From Aromatoleum toluolicum (GTDB lineage Bacteria; Pseudomonadota; Gammaproteobacteria; Burkholderiales; Rhodocyclaceae), in the NCBI RefSeq assembly GCF_012911005.2, contig NZ_WTVS01000025.1:1-64000 (forward strand): DNA of 64,000 nucleotides. Direction: 5' to 3'. Made by a program: the position numbers and the translations under genes. The notes under the pieces were generated by a model. That model did not search any database and was not told the DNA's origin. It saw only the letters and a list, made by a program, of their open reading frames with translations. This document shows, piece by piece, positions 18,619-28,674 of this stretch (positions within the stretch are counted from its first letter, which is position 1; the number at the start of each line of letters is the position of its first letter).

Positions 18619-18702
18619 CCCTTTCCGGGCCCGCCTGTGGGAAAATCCCGCCTTGCCGATTTGTCTGCTGGCCGGCACAGCAACGCAATGTAGAAGACAC
18701 AT

Positions 18703-19977
18703 ATGAAATGTCTCGATGATTTCCGCCTGCGGTTCGGGAGCAGGGAATACGTACCGATCATGATTGGCGGGATGGGCGTAGACATCTCGACGTCGGACCT
18801 TTCGCTCGAGGCCGCGCGCCTCGGCGGCATAGGGCATATCTCCGACGCCATGCTGCCGACCGTCAGCGACCGTCGCTATGACACCAAGTACGTGCGCAAC
18901 AAGCTCAAGCAGTACAAGTACAACGTCGCTAACACCGACAAGTCGGACGTGCAGTTCGACCTCGGGCTGATCGCCGAGGCGACCCAGACCCACGTACGGC
19001 GCACGATGGAGCGCAAGCGCGGGGACGGGCTGATCTTCATCAACTGCATGGAAAAGCTCACGATGAACGGGCCGAAGGAGACGCTGCGCGTGCGCCTTCG
19101 TACGGCGATGGATGCCGGCATCGACGGCATCACGCTCGCCGCCGGCCTGCACCTGGGCTCCTTCGGCCTGATCGAGGACCACCCGCGCTTCCGTGACGTC
19201 AAGCTTGGCATCATCGTCTCCTCGCTGCGCGCACTCGTGCTCTTCCTGCGCAAGTCAGCACGCACCAACCGCCTGCCCGACTACGTCGTCGTCGAAGGCC
19301 CCCTTGCCGGCGGCCACCTCGGCTTCGGCATGGACTGGTCCGCGTACGACCTGCACACCATCGTCGCCGAGATCCGCGACTACCTGATCGCCGAAAAGCT
19401 CGACATCCCGCTGATCCCGGCCGGCGGCATCTTCACCGGCAGCGACGGCGTGTCCTTCCTCGAAACCGGCGCCGCCGCGATACAGGTCGCCACCCGCTTC
19501 ACCGTGTCGCACGAATGCGGACTGCCGCCTGACGTGCAGCAGCATTACTTCGACGCCAACGAAGACGACATCGAGGTCAACAACACCTCGCCCACCGGCT
19601 ATCCGATGCGCATGCTCAAGAGCAGCCCGTCCATCGGCTCCGGCATCCGCCCGAACTGCGAAGCCTACGGCTACCTGCTCGACGGCAACGGTAACTGCGC
19701 CTACATCAACGCGTACAACCGCGAGCTCGCGCTGCATCCGGACGCCAAGCGGCTCAAGGTGATGGACAAGACCTGCCTGTGCACGCACATGCGCAACTTC
19801 GACTGCTGGACCTGCGGCCACTACACCTACCGGCTCAAGGACACCACGCACCGGCGCGCCGACGGCACCTACCAGATCCTGTCCGCCGAGCACATCTTCC
19901 ACGACTACCAGTACAGCAAGGACAACAAGATCGCGCTGCCGCCGGTCGAAGCCTGCGAACCGGCCAAGTCGGCCTGA
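18703..19977 (+). CDS. Nitronate monooxygenase-like (NMO/IMPDH-fold) protein with C-terminal Cys motif
   Basis: A 424-residue TIM-barrel flavoprotein-like protein of the nitronate monooxygenase superfamily. The N-terminal MIGGMGVDIST and the phosphate-binding stretches EGPLAGGHLG, IPAGGIFTGSDG and TGAAAIQVATRF are clear FMN-site signatures. After the barrel comes a roughly 120-residue tail with CLCTH and CWTCGH (Cys358, 360, 368, 371), which looks like a zinc or iron-sulfur site and is not part of classical nitronate monooxygenases. Substrate unknown. It stands alone between the cysN terminator and an inverted-repeat region. Confidence 0.8.
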   Translation: MKCLDDFRLRFGSREYVPIMIGGMGVDISTSDLSLEAARLGGIGHISDAMLPTVSDRRYDTKYVRNKLKQYKYNVANTDKSDVQFDLGLIAEATQTHVRRTMERKRGDGLIFINCMEKLTMNGPKETLRVRLRTAMDAGIDGITLAAGLHLGSFGLIEDHPRFRDVKLGIIVSSLRALVLFLRKSARTNRLPDYVVVEGPLAGGHLGFGMDWSAYDLHTIVAEIRDYLIAEKLDIPLIPAGGIFTGSDGVSFLETGAAAIQVATRFTVSHECGLPPDVQQHYFDANEDDIEVNNTSPTGYPMRMLKSSPSIGSGIRPNCEAYGYLLDGNGNCAYINAYNRELALHPDAKRLKVMDKTCLCTHMRNFDCWTCGHYTYRLKDTTHRRADGTYQILSAEHIFHDYQYSKDNKIALPPVEACEPAKSA

Positions 19978-20008
19978 CAACCGGCCGGCGCAAGCCGGTC
20001 GTGCGTGC

Positions 20009-20045
20009 GAAGGGCGTGCCCGCCACAGCGGCGGCCACGCCCTTC
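20009..20045 (+). terminator. Strong hairpin after the NMO-like gene (possible terminator)
   Basis: Arms GAAGGGCGTG and CACGCCCTTC pair perfectly, and an inner CCGCC/GGCGG extends the stem around a short loop. Only two T residues follow, so it may be a stem-loop that ends or protects the transcript rather than a classical terminator. Confidence 0.45.
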
Positions 20046-20178
20046 TTGCATCCCTCCTCCCGTCGCTTCGCTCCCCGACGGCCGCCGCTACGGGAACGCT
20101 CACGACCGCACTGCACTCATACGATCGGATGCTTCGTGCATGCCGCACACCGGATGCGTTCCGGCGCCAGGAATGCGT

Positions 20179-21600
20179 ATGCGCAGAACGATTTGGGCGC
20201 TGCTCGCGCTCGCACTGCTGATCCTCGGCTTCCTGCTGCTCACCCGCCCGGCTGCAGCCCCGCCGGCAGGCGAGGTTGTCGTGTTGCGCATCGACGGCGT
20301 GATCGGGCCGGCGACGTCGGACTTCTTCGCGCGCGAGCTCGCCCGTGCGCGGGTACGCGAGGCCGGCTTGGTCGTGCTCGCGATGGACACCCCGGGCGGG
20401 CTTGACACCTCGATGCGCGCCATCATCAAGGACATCCTCGCCTCGCCGATCCCCATCGCCACCTGGGTCGGCCCGGAAGGCGCGCGCGCCGCGAGCGCCG
20501 GCACCTACATCCTGTACGCCAGCCACATCGCGGCGATGGCGCCCGCCACCAACCTCGGCGCCGCCACGCCGGTGGCGATCGGGATGCCCGGCGCCAAGCG
20601 GGAAGACGACGTCGCGCGCAAGGACAGGGCGGACGACAGTGCCAAGGACAAGGACGGCAAGAGCGGTGCGGGCATCGGCGACGCCATGATGGAAAAGGTG
20701 CGCAACGACGCCGCCGCCTACCTGCGCAGCCTCGCGCAACTGCGCGGGCGCAGCGGCGACTTCGCCGAGCGCGCCGTGCGCGAGGCTGCCAGCCTGTCCG
20801 CGGACGAGGCGCTCGCCGGGGGCGTCATCGACCTGATCGCCGCGGACCTGCGCGAACTGATGACGAAACTCGACGGCCGCGAGGTGAAACTCGAGGGCGG
20901 GCGCACGCAGCGCCTGTCGACCGCCGCCGCGCCGATCACCGAAATCGCGCCCGACTGGCGCATGCGCGTGCTCGCCCTGCTGTCCAACCCCCAGCTCGCA
21001 CTGGTGCTGATGATGATCGGCGTCTATGCGCTGTTCTTCGAATTCACCAGCCCCGGCTTCGGCGTGCCGGGCGTCGCCGGCGCGATCTGCCTGCTGATCG
21101 CGCTGTACGCCTTCCAGCTCCTGCCGGTGAACTGGGCCGGCGTCGCGCTGGTCGCCCTCGGCGCCATCCTGATGCTCGCGGAAACCTTCCTGCCGAGCTT
21201 CGGCGCGCTCGGCGTGGGCGGCATCATCGCCTTCGTCGTCGGCGGACTGTTTCTCATGGACACCGAGGCCCCCGGCTTCGGCATTCCCCTGCCCTTCCTG
21301 CTCGGGCTCGCGATCGCGAGCGCGCTGACGATCGCGGCCGTCGGCAGCTTCGCCGCCCGCACCCGCCGACGGCCCGTCGTCAGCGGCCGCGAGCAGATGG
21401 CCGGCATGATCGCGACCGTCACCACCGTCACTCCGGACGGCGCCTGGGCCCTCGTCCAGGGCGAATCCTGGCGCGTGCACAGCGATTCGCGCCTCGCGCC
21501 GGGGGACCGCGTGCGCATCACCGCCCTCGACGGCCTCACCCTGCACGTCGAGCCGCTCACCCCCGATCCAGCCAATCGCCACGAAGGAATCCCGCCATGA
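20179..21600 (+). CDS. NfeD-family membrane serine protease (ClpP-class), slipin partner
   Basis: A 473-residue membrane protein of the long NfeD (NfeD1b) type. An N-terminal membrane helix is followed by a ClpP/SppA-like protease domain ([24 protein letters not shown] with the probable catalytic Ser, ATNLGAATP). Four to five membrane helices and a C-terminal OB-like domain ([15 protein letters not shown]) follow. A charged Lys/Asp-rich insert lies around residues 140-165. In archaeal homologues the protease cleaves stomatin. The downstream slipin gene overlaps by 4 bp. Start: AGGA lies 6 nt before this ATG; another ATG 6 bp upstream is possible. Confidence 0.85.
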   Translation: MRRTIWALLALALLILGFLLLTRPAAAPPAGEVVVLRIDGVIGPATSDFFARELARARVREAGLVVLAMDTPGGLDTSMRAIIKDILASPIPIATWVGPEGARAASAGTYILYASHIAAMAPATNLGAATPVAIGMPGAKREDDVARKDRADDSAKDKDGKSGAGIGDAMMEKVRNDAAAYLRSLAQLRGRSGDFAERAVREAASLSADEALAGGVIDLIAADLRELMTKLDGREVKLEGGRTQRLSTAAAPITEIAPDWRMRVLALLSNPQLALVLMMIGVYALFFEFTSPGFGVPGVAGAICLLIALYAFQLLPVNWAGVALVALGAILMLAETFLPSFGALGVGGIIAFVVGGLFLMDTEAPGFGIPLPFLLGLAIASALTIAAVGSFAARTRRRPVVSGREQMAGMIATVTTVTPDGAWALVQGESWRVHSDSRLAPGDRVRITALDGLTLHVEPLTPDPANRHEGIPP

Positions 21601-22373
21601 TCTTCGACCTCAACCTGGGCCTCGGCACGATCCTCCTCCTGCTCGTCGCGCTCGCCGCGAGTTCGCTGCGCATCCTGCGCGAATACGAACGCGGCGTCGT
21701 GTTCATGCTCGGCCGCTTCTGGAAGGTCAAGGGCCCCGGCCTCGTCATCGTGATCCCGGGCATACAGCAGTTGGTCAAGGTCGACCTGCGCGTCGTCACG
21801 CTCGACGTGCCGAGCCAGGACGTCATCTCGCGCGACAACGTCTCCGTGAAGGTCAATGCGATCATCTTCTTCCGCGTCATCGACCCGCAGAAGGCGATCA
21901 TCCAGGTCGAGAACTACCTCGTCGCCACCAGCCAGCTCGCGCAGACGACGCTGCGCGCCGTGCTCGGCAAGCACGAACTCGACGAGATGCTGGCCGAACG
22001 CGAGCGCCTCAACCTCGACGTACAGCAGATCCTCGACGCACAGACCGACGGCTGGGGCATCAAGGTCGCGAACGTCGAGATCAAGCACATCGACCTCAAC
22101 GAGAACATGATCCGCGCGATCGCCCGCCAGGCCGAGGCGGAACGCGAGCGGCGCGCCAAGGTGATCCATGCGGAAGGTGAAAAACAGGCCGCGGAGAGCC
22201 TCATGAACGCGGCCGAAATGCTCTCGCGCGAGCCCGCCGCGATGCAGTTGCGCTACCTGCAGACCCTCACCCAGATCGCCGGCGACAAGGCCTCGACGAT
22301 CGTCTTCCCGGTCCCGGTCGACCTGTTGAAAGGACTCTTCGCCGAGGCGTCGCGCAAGACGCCGCCGACCTGA
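21597..22373 (+). CDS. Slipin / stomatin-like SPFH-domain protein
   Basis: A 258-residue SPFH/Band 7 membrane scaffold. One N-terminal hydrophobic segment is followed by the stomatin core ([54 protein letters not shown]). A Glu/Arg-rich helix comes next ([20 protein letters not shown]). The ATGA overlap with the NfeD protease gene indicates coupled expression. Family role: organising membrane microdomains and protein quality control. Confidence 0.92.
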   Translation: MIFDLNLGLGTILLLLVALAASSLRILREYERGVVFMLGRFWKVKGPGLVIVIPGIQQLVKVDLRVVTLDVPSQDVISRDNVSVKVNAIIFFRVIDPQKAIIQVENYLVATSQLAQTTLRAVLGKHELDEMLAERERLNLDVQQILDAQTDGWGIKVANVEIKHIDLNENMIRAIARQAEAERERRAKVIHAEGEKQAAESLMNAAEMLSREPAAMQLRYLQTLTQIAGDKASTIVFPVPVDLLKGLFAEASRKTPPT

Positions 22374-23249
22374 TCAGGGCAGAACCATTGCCAGCGCGAC
22401 CGGCAGGAACACGACCGCCGCGACGTTGCCGATCAGCACCATCGACGCGACCACCTCCGGCTCCTGATGGTAACGCTCGGCGAAGATATAGTTCAGCACC
22501 GCCGGCGGCAGGGCGCCGAACACGACCACCAGTGCGCGCTCCTGCGCCGACAGGTCGAACACCTGCAGCACCGCGAACGCCAGCAACATGCCGACGACGG
22601 GCCGCGCGACGGCGGCATACAGGCCCAGGCCGAGCGAGGCGATGCGCGAATCGGTCAGCCGCACCCCCAGCGCGAACAGCATCAGCGGGATCGAGATGTC
22701 GCCCAGCATCTTGATCGCGAGCATCAGCGGCGGCCACACCTCGACGCCGGCGATGCCGACCGCGAGCCCGGCGAAGGTCGCCAGCACCGACGGCACCCGC
22801 CACACCGTCCACACCTCGATGCGATGGTCGAGCAGCCACGCACCGAACGAAAAGTGCAGCAGGTTCGACACCATGAACATCACCACCGCCGGCGCCAGCG
22901 CGGCGTCGCCGAACGCCAGCACCGCCAGCGGCAACCCCAGGTTGCCGCAATTGTTGAACATCAGCGGCGGCACGAAAGTTTTCGGCGCGATGCCCGACAG
23001 GCGTGCGAGCACGTAGCCGGCCGCACCCGACCCGATCACCAGCAACAGCGTCGCGACGGTCAGCGAGCCAAACTCGGCGACATGGAATTCCTTGTTCGCC
23101 AGCGCCGCGAAGATCAGCGCCGGGATGAACACATCCATGTTGAGCTTGTTCGCATGCGACAGGTCCGGCCGCATCCGCCTGCCGACGAAGTAGCCCAGGG
23201 CAGTCAGCGCGAACAGCGGGAAGAGGATCGAAACGATGCGGATCAGCAT
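22374..23249 (-). CDS. AEC-family (auxin efflux carrier-like) transporter
   Basis: A 291-residue membrane protein with about ten hydrophobic helices. It is of the AEC family, whose bacterial members carry small organic acids such as malonate or malate. The conserved NNCGNLGLPLAV and the glycine-rich helix near LMLFALGVRLTDSR are present. It ends flush against the slipin stop in convergent orientation. No convincing ribosome binding site is seen ahead of the ATG, so the start is tentative. Substrate unknown. Confidence 0.85.
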   Translation of the reverse strand: MLIRIVSILFPLFALTALGYFVGRRMRPDLSHANKLNMDVFIPALIFAALANKEFHVAEFGSLTVATLLLVIGSGAAGYVLARLSGIAPKTFVPPLMFNNCGNLGLPLAVLAFGDAALAPAVVMFMVSNLLHFSFGAWLLDHRIEVWTVWRVPSVLATFAGLAVGIAGVEVWPPLMLAIKMLGDISIPLMLFALGVRLTDSRIASLGLGLYAAVARPVVGMLLAFAVLQVFDLSAQERALVVVFGALPPAVLNYIFAERYHQEPEVVASMVLIGNVAAVVFLPVALAMVLP

Positions 23250-23297
23250 GGAGGGCGAAGAGTTTCACGGAACGCGCCCCGGGACGGCGGCGACAAG

Positions 23298-23319
23298 AAA
23301 AAGGGCCCGACCGGGCCCC
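23298..23319 (-). terminator. Rho-independent terminator for the pagL-like gene
   Basis: Read on the minus strand, GGGCCCGGTCGGGCCC forms a 7-bp GC stem with a two-base loop and is followed directly by TTTTTC. It lies about 30 bp after the stop of the PagL-like gene. Confidence 0.7.
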
Positions 23320-23346
23320 TCGCGATGCGCATGCGCAAGCGCAGCC

Positions 23347-23865
23347 TCAGAAGCGTGCGCCGATCAGCAATTGATGCAGGTCGATGCCGTCGTTGGGCAT
23401 CTCGATGTCGCCGTTCGAATAATGCGAATAACGCCAACCCACCGAAAAACGGCCGCCCAGCTCGAGGCCCAGGCCCGCGTGCTGCGAGAACTGGAAGGCC
23501 GTCGAGAACACCTTGGGCCCCAGGTCCGTGCGACTCAGGAGCGCGGCACCAAGACCCAACTCGGCGTAAGGCTGGAAATTCCCTTTTCCGCGCACCATGC
23601 GCAGCATCCCGATCGCACCGGCCTGGTTCAGCGTGTTCGGGCCGGCGCTCGAACCACTGTAATGAAACCGGCTCAATTCCAGTTCCGGGTGCAGACCGGC
23701 ATGCCACGCGCCCCAGTCGCGCTCCCACAGCGGACCGAGGCGCACGGACAGGCCCGCGCGGTCGTAATTGTCATGCTCGCCGTGAAACACGCTGACCGCC
23801 GGCTCCGCCGCCGACACGGCACCCGCCGCCAGCATCGAAGCCGCGACGCACATCAGGAACTTCAT
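23347..23865 (-). CDS. PagL-like lipid A 3-O-deacylase (outer membrane)
   Basis: A 172-residue precursor with a signal peptide (cleavage near residue 19, AVSAA/EP) and a small beta-barrel pattern. The PagL signature HYSNGDIEMPNDG near the C-terminus holds the His148 and Ser150 pair of the catalytic triad. The acidic member, Glu in the Pseudomonas enzyme after PNxGI, appears as Asp162 by my reading. Terminal residue is Phe, typical of outer-membrane barrels. Family reaction: removal of the 3-O-linked acyl chain of lipid A. It lies 8 bp after the hslU stop and ends at a clear terminator. Confidence 0.82.
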   Translation of the reverse strand: MKFLMCVAASMLAAGAVSAAEPAVSVFHGEHDNYDRAGLSVRLGPLWERDWGAWHAGLHPELELSRFHYSGSSAGPNTLNQAGAIGMLRMVRGKGNFQPYAELGLGAALLSRTDLGPKVFSTAFQFSQHAGLGLELGGRFSVGWRYSHYSNGDIEMPNDGIDLHQLLIGARF

Positions 23866-23873
23866 TCAGCACC

Positions 23874-25205
23874 TCATAGAACGTAGCGCGCGAGATCCTC
23901 GCGCTGGGCGAACACCTCGAGCCGCCCATCGACGTATGCCGCGTCGATCACCAGCTTGTCCACGCCGCTCTTGCCGGCCTCGAAGGAAATCTCCTCGAGC
24001 AACTTCTCCATCACCGTATAGAGGCGCCGCGCACCGATGTTCTCGGTCTTCTCATTTACCTGAAAGGCAATCTCGGCGAGGCGGCGGATGCCCGCGTCGG
24101 CGAACTCCAGCGTCACCCCCTCGGTCGCGAGCAAGGCCTGATACTGCCGCACGAGGCAGGCATCCGTCTGTGTGAGGATGCACACGAAATCCTCCACCGA
24201 CAGGCTCTCGAGCTCGACCCGGATCGGGAAGCGCCCCTGCAGCTCGGGGATCAGATCGCTCGGTTTCGACAGATGGAACGCGCCGCTGGCGATGAACAGC
24301 ACATGATCGGTCTTGATCATGCCGTACTTGGTCGACACCGTCGTGCCCTCGACCAGCGGCAGCAGGTCGCGCTGCACGCCCTGGCGCGACACATCGGCAC
24401 CATGCACGTCCGAACGCGCGGCGATCTTGTCGATCTCGTCGAGGAACACGATGCCGTTCTGCTCCACGGCACGGATCGCGTCCGCCTTCACCTCCTCGTC
24501 GTTGATCAGGCGCACGGCTTCCTCGTCGGCAAGCGCCTTCAGCGCCTCACCGATCTTCATCTTGCGCAGCTTCTTCTTGCCGCCGCCGAGGTTCTGGAAC
24601 ATGCCCTGGATCTGCTGCGTGAGCTCCTCCATGCCCGGCGGCGCGAAGATCTCCGCCGTCATCGCCTGCGCGGCGACCTCGATCTCGATCTCCTTGTCGT
24701 CGAGTTCGCCCTCGCGCAGCTTCTTGCGGAATTTCTGCCGCGTCGCCGTGTCCTGCGGCTCCGGGTCGGCGGCGAAGCCGACCGGGCGCGCCGGCGGCAG
24801 CAGCGCGTCCAGCACGCGGTCCTCGGCCGCATCCATCGCACGGTCGCGCACCGTCTTCATCTCCCGCTCGCGCCCGTCCTTGATCGCGATCTCGACCAGA
24901 TCGCGGATGATCGTCTCGACATCCCTGCCGACATAGCCCACTTCGGTGAACTTCGTCGCCTCGATCTTGATGAAGGGCGCGTTCGCCAGGCGCGCCAGGC
25001 GGCGCGCGATCTCTGTCTTGCCGACGCCGGTCGGTCCGATCATGAGGATATTCTTGGGCGTGATCTCGCTGCGCAGCGGCTCCTCGACCTGCGCGCGCCG
25101 CCAGCGGTTGCGCAGCGCAATCGCAACGGCCTTCTTCGCCTTGCCCTGTCCGACGATGTGCTTGTCGAGTTCGGAGACGATCTCCGGCGGGGTCATCTGC
25201 GCCAT
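23874..25205 (-). CDS. hslU: ATP-dependent protease ATPase subunit HslU
   Basis: A 443-residue AAA+ unfoldase that feeds substrates to HslV. Walker [16 protein letters not shown], Walker B FLDEIDKI, the pore motif GYVGRDVE and the C-terminal HslV-docking tail (ARYVL) are present. The ATG giving [10 protein letters not shown] was chosen since it aligns with the known HslU N-terminus and gives the usual length of 443; it overlaps the hslV stop by 13 bp. Confidence 0.96.
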   Translation of the reverse strand: MAQMTPPEIVSELDKHIVGQGKAKKAVAIALRNRWRRAQVEEPLRSEITPKNILMIGPTGVGKTEIARRLARLANAPFIKIEATKFTEVGYVGRDVETIIRDLVEIAIKDGREREMKTVRDRAMDAAEDRVLDALLPPARPVGFAADPEPQDTATRQKFRKKLREGELDDKEIEIEVAAQAMTAEIFAPPGMEELTQQIQGMFQNLGGGKKKLRKMKIGEALKALADEEAVRLINDEEVKADAIRAVEQNGIVFLDEIDKIAARSDVHGADVSRQGVQRDLLPLVEGTTVSTKYGMIKTDHVLFIASGAFHLSKPSDLIPELQGRFPIRVELESLSVEDFVCILTQTDACLVRQYQALLATEGVTLEFADAGIRRLAEIAFQVNEKTENIGARRLYTVMEKLLEEISFEAGKSGVDKLVIDAAYVDGRLEVFAQREDLARYVL

Positions 25206-25741
25206 CCCTCGATCACCTCGATCACGTGGCTCTGATTGGTATAAATGCACAGATCGCCCGCGATCTGCAGTGACTTGCGGACGATTTCCTCGGGTGGAAG
25301 CTCGGTGTTTTCCAGCAACGCGCGCGCCGCCGACTGCGCATAGGCGCCACCGCTGCCGATCGCGACGATACCCAGCTCCGGCTCCAGCACGTCACCATTG
25401 CCGGTGATCACCAGCGAATTGTCGCGATCCGCGACCGCCAGCATCGCCTCCAGCCGCCGCAGCACGCGGTCCGAGCGCCAATCCTTGGCGAGCTCCACCG
25501 CGCTGCGCAGCAGGTTGCCCTGATGCTTCTCCAGCTTCGCCTCGAAGCGCTCGATCAGCGTGAAGGCGTCCGCCGTCCCGCCCGCGAAGCCCGCGAGGAT
25601 CTTGCCCTGATAGATCGGCCGCACCTTGCGCGCCGTCGCCTTGATGACGATATTGCCCAGGGTGACCTGACCGTCACCCCCCAGCGCGACACGATTGCCG
25701 CGGCGCACCGATAGGATCGTGGTGCCGTGATACTGTTCCAT
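25193..25741 (-). CDS. hslV: ATP-dependent protease peptidase subunit HslV
   Basis: A 182-residue threonine peptidase of the proteasome-like HslUV complex. A six-residue propeptide (MEQYHG) precedes the catalytic Thr7 ([10 protein letters not shown]), followed by [31 protein letters not shown] and [15 protein letters not shown]. It is first in the hslV-hslU pair; the pagL-like gene follows them and could be cotranscribed. Confidence 0.96.
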   Translation of the reverse strand: MEQYHGTTILSVRRGNRVALGGDGQVTLGNIVIKATARKVRPIYQGKILAGFAGGTADAFTLIERFEAKLEKHQGNLLRSAVELAKDWRSDRVLRRLEAMLAVADRDNSLVITGNGDVLEPELGIVAIGSGGAYAQSAARALLENTELPPEEIVRKSLQIAGDLCIYTNQSHVIEVIEGWRR

Positions 25742-25778
25742 TCGATTTTCCTCGAGTCCGAAAGGACGGCGAATCCGG

Positions 25779-26945
25779 TCAGCTGCGCAGCAGCACCACC
25801 GCGACCTGATCGACCCCCATCACCCGCAGCAATGCCGCGACCATCGCGTTCACATCGCGCAGCACGACCGTCTTACCCTGCGCCTGCAGGGTTGCAAGAA
25901 TATTGAAAAGCGTGCCCGCGCTGACAAAATCGATGCGGCGCAACTGGCCGCAGTCGACCTCGACGCTCTGCAGGCCGGTCGCGTGCGCGGCGAGCTTGCG
26001 GATCTTCTCGACCGCCGCGCTGGTCAGCTCGCCGTCGAGCACGAAATCGTCGCTCGCGGGTGCGTCCAGATCGAGCGCAACCTCATGGACTGCCGTCGTC
26101 GAGGCTGCCTGGGCGACCCGCGCCTCCCAGGACGGCGGCGACTCCTCGAAGGTGATCGCGTAATCCACCGCGAGGTTCTCGAAACGCTCCTGCTCGCCGG
26201 TGTGCTGCAGCATTTCCAGCAGCAGCAGCCAGATGTCCCGCCCGTTAGGCTCGCCCGCACGCACCTGTCCGGCCAGCATCTCCGCGAGCTGGCCGCAGTT
26301 CAGCAGCGACACCTTCACGCGCTCCGCCGCGAGTTCGCGCAACACGTCGCGGAACAGCGTGCAGCCGTTCTCATCAACCGAGCGCAGGCGCCCGAGATCG
26401 ATGCGGATCGCGCCGCTCTTCTTGCCGATGATGGCGATCTGCTGGAACTGCGCCGCGGCCTGGCCGGAAAGGCTGCCCGACATGCTCACCATCGGCGCCA
26501 CCTTCGAGCGCGCATGCTCCGGCGCACTCGACAAATCCGTCCACGGCGGAGGCGACCGCTCAAAGCGCGTCGCGTAGTCGAGCACCCGCGCCTCGAAACG
26601 CTGGCGCTGCCCGGTCAGCCGGTACAGGTCGAGCAGCATCATCCACAGGCCCTCGCCTGTATGGCTCCCCTGCCCGTCGAGCACCGCATTGAGCGCCGCT
26701 TCCGCCTCCACCGTGTTGCCGTTGGCGTACAGCACGGCGGCTTCCTCGTAGGCGGCACCGATGCCCGCACCCATCTCCTGCACCTCGACCTGGCCTGCGC
26801 AATGCGCCAGGGCGTGCGTCGGGTCGCCGACCGAAAAATCCAGCTTGGACAGCTCGGGCGGCTCCGCCGGCGTCGCCGACGAAGGCGCGGTACCTGAGGG
26901 CTGCGTACCGGGAGCGGGCTTCTTGCCGAAGAATGGAAGAACCAC
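25779..26945 (-). CDS. Duplicated TPR-like/STAS-domain protein
   Basis: A roughly 388-residue soluble protein with two STAS domains, the anti-sigma-antagonist fold also found in MlaB. Each STAS domain is preceded by a helical module with the same pattern: [19 protein letters not shown]...[13 protein letters not shown] and [19 protein letters not shown]...[13 protein letters not shown]. So the protein is two tandem copies of one helical-STAS unit. STAS landmarks are [18 protein letters not shown] and [19 protein letters not shown]. The start is a GTG chosen because homology begins at FFGKKP; the frame extends about 38 codons upstream. Function unknown; it is divergent from the tol operon. Confidence 0.75.
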   Translation of the reverse strand: MVLPFFGKKPAPGTQPSGTAPSSATPAEPPELSKLDFSVGDPTHALAHCAGQVEVQEMGAGIGAAYEEAAVLYANGNTVEAEAALNAVLDGQGSHTGEGLWMMLLDLYRLTGQRQRFEARVLDYATRFERSPPPWTDLSSAPEHARSKVAPMVSMSGSLSGQAAAQFQQIAIIGKKSGAIRIDLGRLRSVDENGCTLFRDVLRELAAERVKVSLLNCGQLAEMLAGQVRAGEPNGRDIWLLLLEMLQHTGEQERFENLAVDYAITFEESPPSWEARVAQAASTTAVHEVALDLDAPASDDFVLDGELTSAAVEKIRKLAAHATGLQSVEVDCGQLRRIDFVSAGTLFNILATLQAQGKTVVLRDVNAMVAALLRVMGVDQVAVVLLRS

Positions 26946-27129
26946 GTTACGACCTGTGCAAACGGAAGATGAACTAGTCGGGGATGTGGAAGGATAGCAT
27001 CTCGGACCCGCCTCTTGCGCCTCCTGCTGCGGCGCAATCGGACGCAAGGCCGAGCGCACCTTACCTTTTGCAAAACAGTCCGGACGCCGCGGGTGTAAAA
27101 GAAGGCGCGCCGTCAGCTAGAATGCTGCG

Positions 27130-27576
27130 ATGCACACACCTCGCCCGTCGTCGATCTCCGGCGAAAATTGCGTATCTTCGCTGCCGGTCCGCGTCTACTA
27201 CGAGGACACCGACGCCGCCGGAGTCATCTACTACGCCAACTACCTGCGCTACTGCGAGCGCGCGCGCACCGAATGGCTGCGCGCCGCGGGCTTCGAACAG
27301 CAGGCCCTGCTGACCGAACAGCGCCTCGGTTTCGTCGTCCGCTCCGTCGCCGGCGATTATCTGTCAGCCGGAATGCTCGATGATGCGTTACATGTCACGA
27401 CGGGCGTCGAGACGCTCCGCGGCGCGAGCATGGTGTTCGTGCAGAAGGTGATGCGCGGCGACGAAGTCCTGTTCCGCGGCCGCTTCGTCATCGCCTGCGT
27501 CGACCTCGACAGGAAACGCCCGACCCCGCTCCCCGCAGACATGCGCCAAAAACTGGAAGAACTCGTAAAAGCATGA
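27130..27576 (+). CDS. ybgC: Tol-Pal system acyl-CoA thioesterase YbgC
   Basis: A 148-residue hotdog-fold thioesterase that hydrolyses acyl-CoA or acyl-ACP and leads tol-pal operons. The catalytic stretch YYEDTDAAGVIYYANYLRYCERARTEW-like region (with the key Asp) is intact. About 18 residues precede the domain, slightly longer than usual, but no closer start codon is seen. The stop overlaps the tolQ ATG as ATGA. Confidence 0.92.
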   Translation: MHTPRPSSISGENCVSSLPVRVYYEDTDAAGVIYYANYLRYCERARTEWLRAAGFEQQALLTEQRLGFVVRSVAGDYLSAGMLDDALHVTTGVETLRGASMVFVQKVMRGDEVLFRGRFVIACVDLDRKRPTPLPADMRQKLEELVKA

Positions 27577-28247
27577 CCGTCTCCCACGATCTCTCGATCA
27601 TCAGCCTCATCGGCCAGGCCAGCGTCCTGGTCCAGCTCGTCATGGCCCTGCTCGCAGGCCTGTCGCTCCTCTCCTGGTACTGGATCTTCCGCAAGTCCTT
27701 CCAGATCCGCTCCGCCCGCAGCAAGACCAACGGCTTCGAACGCGACTTCTGGAGCGGCGGCGACCTCAACTCGCTGTTCCAGTCGGCCGCCGCCGCGCGC
27801 CACGAAACCGGCGGCATGGAGCGCATCTTCGAGTCCGGCTACCGCGAATTCACCAAGCTGCGCAGCAAGAGCCATGATCACGCGGCGGTCATCGACGGTG
27901 CGCGGCGCGCGATGCGCGCGACCTACCAGCGCGAGGTGGACGACCTCGAGGCACATCTCGCCTTCCTCGCCTCGGTCGGCTCGGTATCCCCGTACATCGG
28001 CCTGTTCGGCACCGTGTGGGGCATCATGAACGCCTTCCGCGGCCTGTCCAACGTCAGTTCCGCGACCCTCGCGAACGTCGCCCCGGGCATCGCCGAGGCG
28101 CTGGTCGCCACGGCGATCGGCCTCTTCGCCGCGATCCCCGCGGTGGTCGCCTACAACCGCTTCGCGCACGACATCGACCGCATCAGCATCCGCTTCGAGA
28201 GCTTCATGGAAGAATTCTCGAACATCCTGCAGCGCCAGTTGCGCTGA
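27573..28247 (+). CDS. tolQ: TolQ, proton-channel subunit of the Tol-Pal system
   Basis: A 224-residue MotA/TolQ/ExbB protein with three membrane helices: about residues 15-38, then SVSPYIGLFGTVWGIMNAF, and IAEALVATAIGLFAAIPAVVAYN. It forms the inner-membrane motor with TolR that energises TolA during outer-membrane constriction at division. Translationally coupled to ybgC. Confidence 0.95.
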   Translation: MTVSHDLSIISLIGQASVLVQLVMALLAGLSLLSWYWIFRKSFQIRSARSKTNGFERDFWSGGDLNSLFQSAAAARHETGGMERIFESGYREFTKLRSKSHDHAAVIDGARRAMRATYQREVDDLEAHLAFLASVGSVSPYIGLFGTVWGIMNAFRGLSNVSSATLANVAPGIAEALVATAIGLFAAIPAVVAYNRFAHDIDRISIRFESFMEEFSNILQRQLR

Positions 28248-28263
28248 GCGGGAGGAAACACCG

Positions 28264-28674
28264 ATGCGCCAGCGCCGCCTGATGAACCAGATCAACGTCG
28301 TGCCCTACATCGACGTGATGCTGGTGCTGCTCGTGATCTTCATGGTCACCGCGCCGATGATCCAGACCGGCAGCGTCGATCTCCCCACCGTGGGCGGAGT
28401 GCCGCAACCGCCGGCCGAAGCGATGGTGGTGTCCGTGAAGAAGGACGGCTCGCTGACCTTCAAGGTCACGAGCAACTCGACCGAGCAGAAGATGAGCAAC
28501 ACCGAACTGCTGCGCGAACTGCACAACGCGCTGCAGCGCAACCCGCAGCAACCGATCCTGGTCGCCGCGGACAAGCAGGTGTCGTATGAACGAGTGATGG
28601 ACACGCTGGACAGCATCCGCAAGGCCGGCTTCCAGAAGGTCGGCCTCCAGACGAGCACCAGCAGCACCCGATGA
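28264..28674 (+). CDS. tolR: TolR, motor subunit of the Tol-Pal system
   Basis: A 136-residue ExbD/TolR protein: short cytoplasmic N-terminus, one membrane helix with the essential protonatable Asp (IDVMLVLLVIFMVTAPM), and a periplasmic domain ending in a typical VGLQT stretch. GGGAGGAAA precedes the ATG. The stop overlaps tolA as ATGA. Confidence 0.95.
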   Translation: MRQRRLMNQINVVPYIDVMLVLLVIFMVTAPMIQTGSVDLPTVGGVPQPPAEAMVVSVKKDGSLTFKVTSNSTEQKMSNTELLRELHNALQRNPQQPILVAADKQVSYERVMDTLDSIRKAGFQKVGLQTSTSSTR

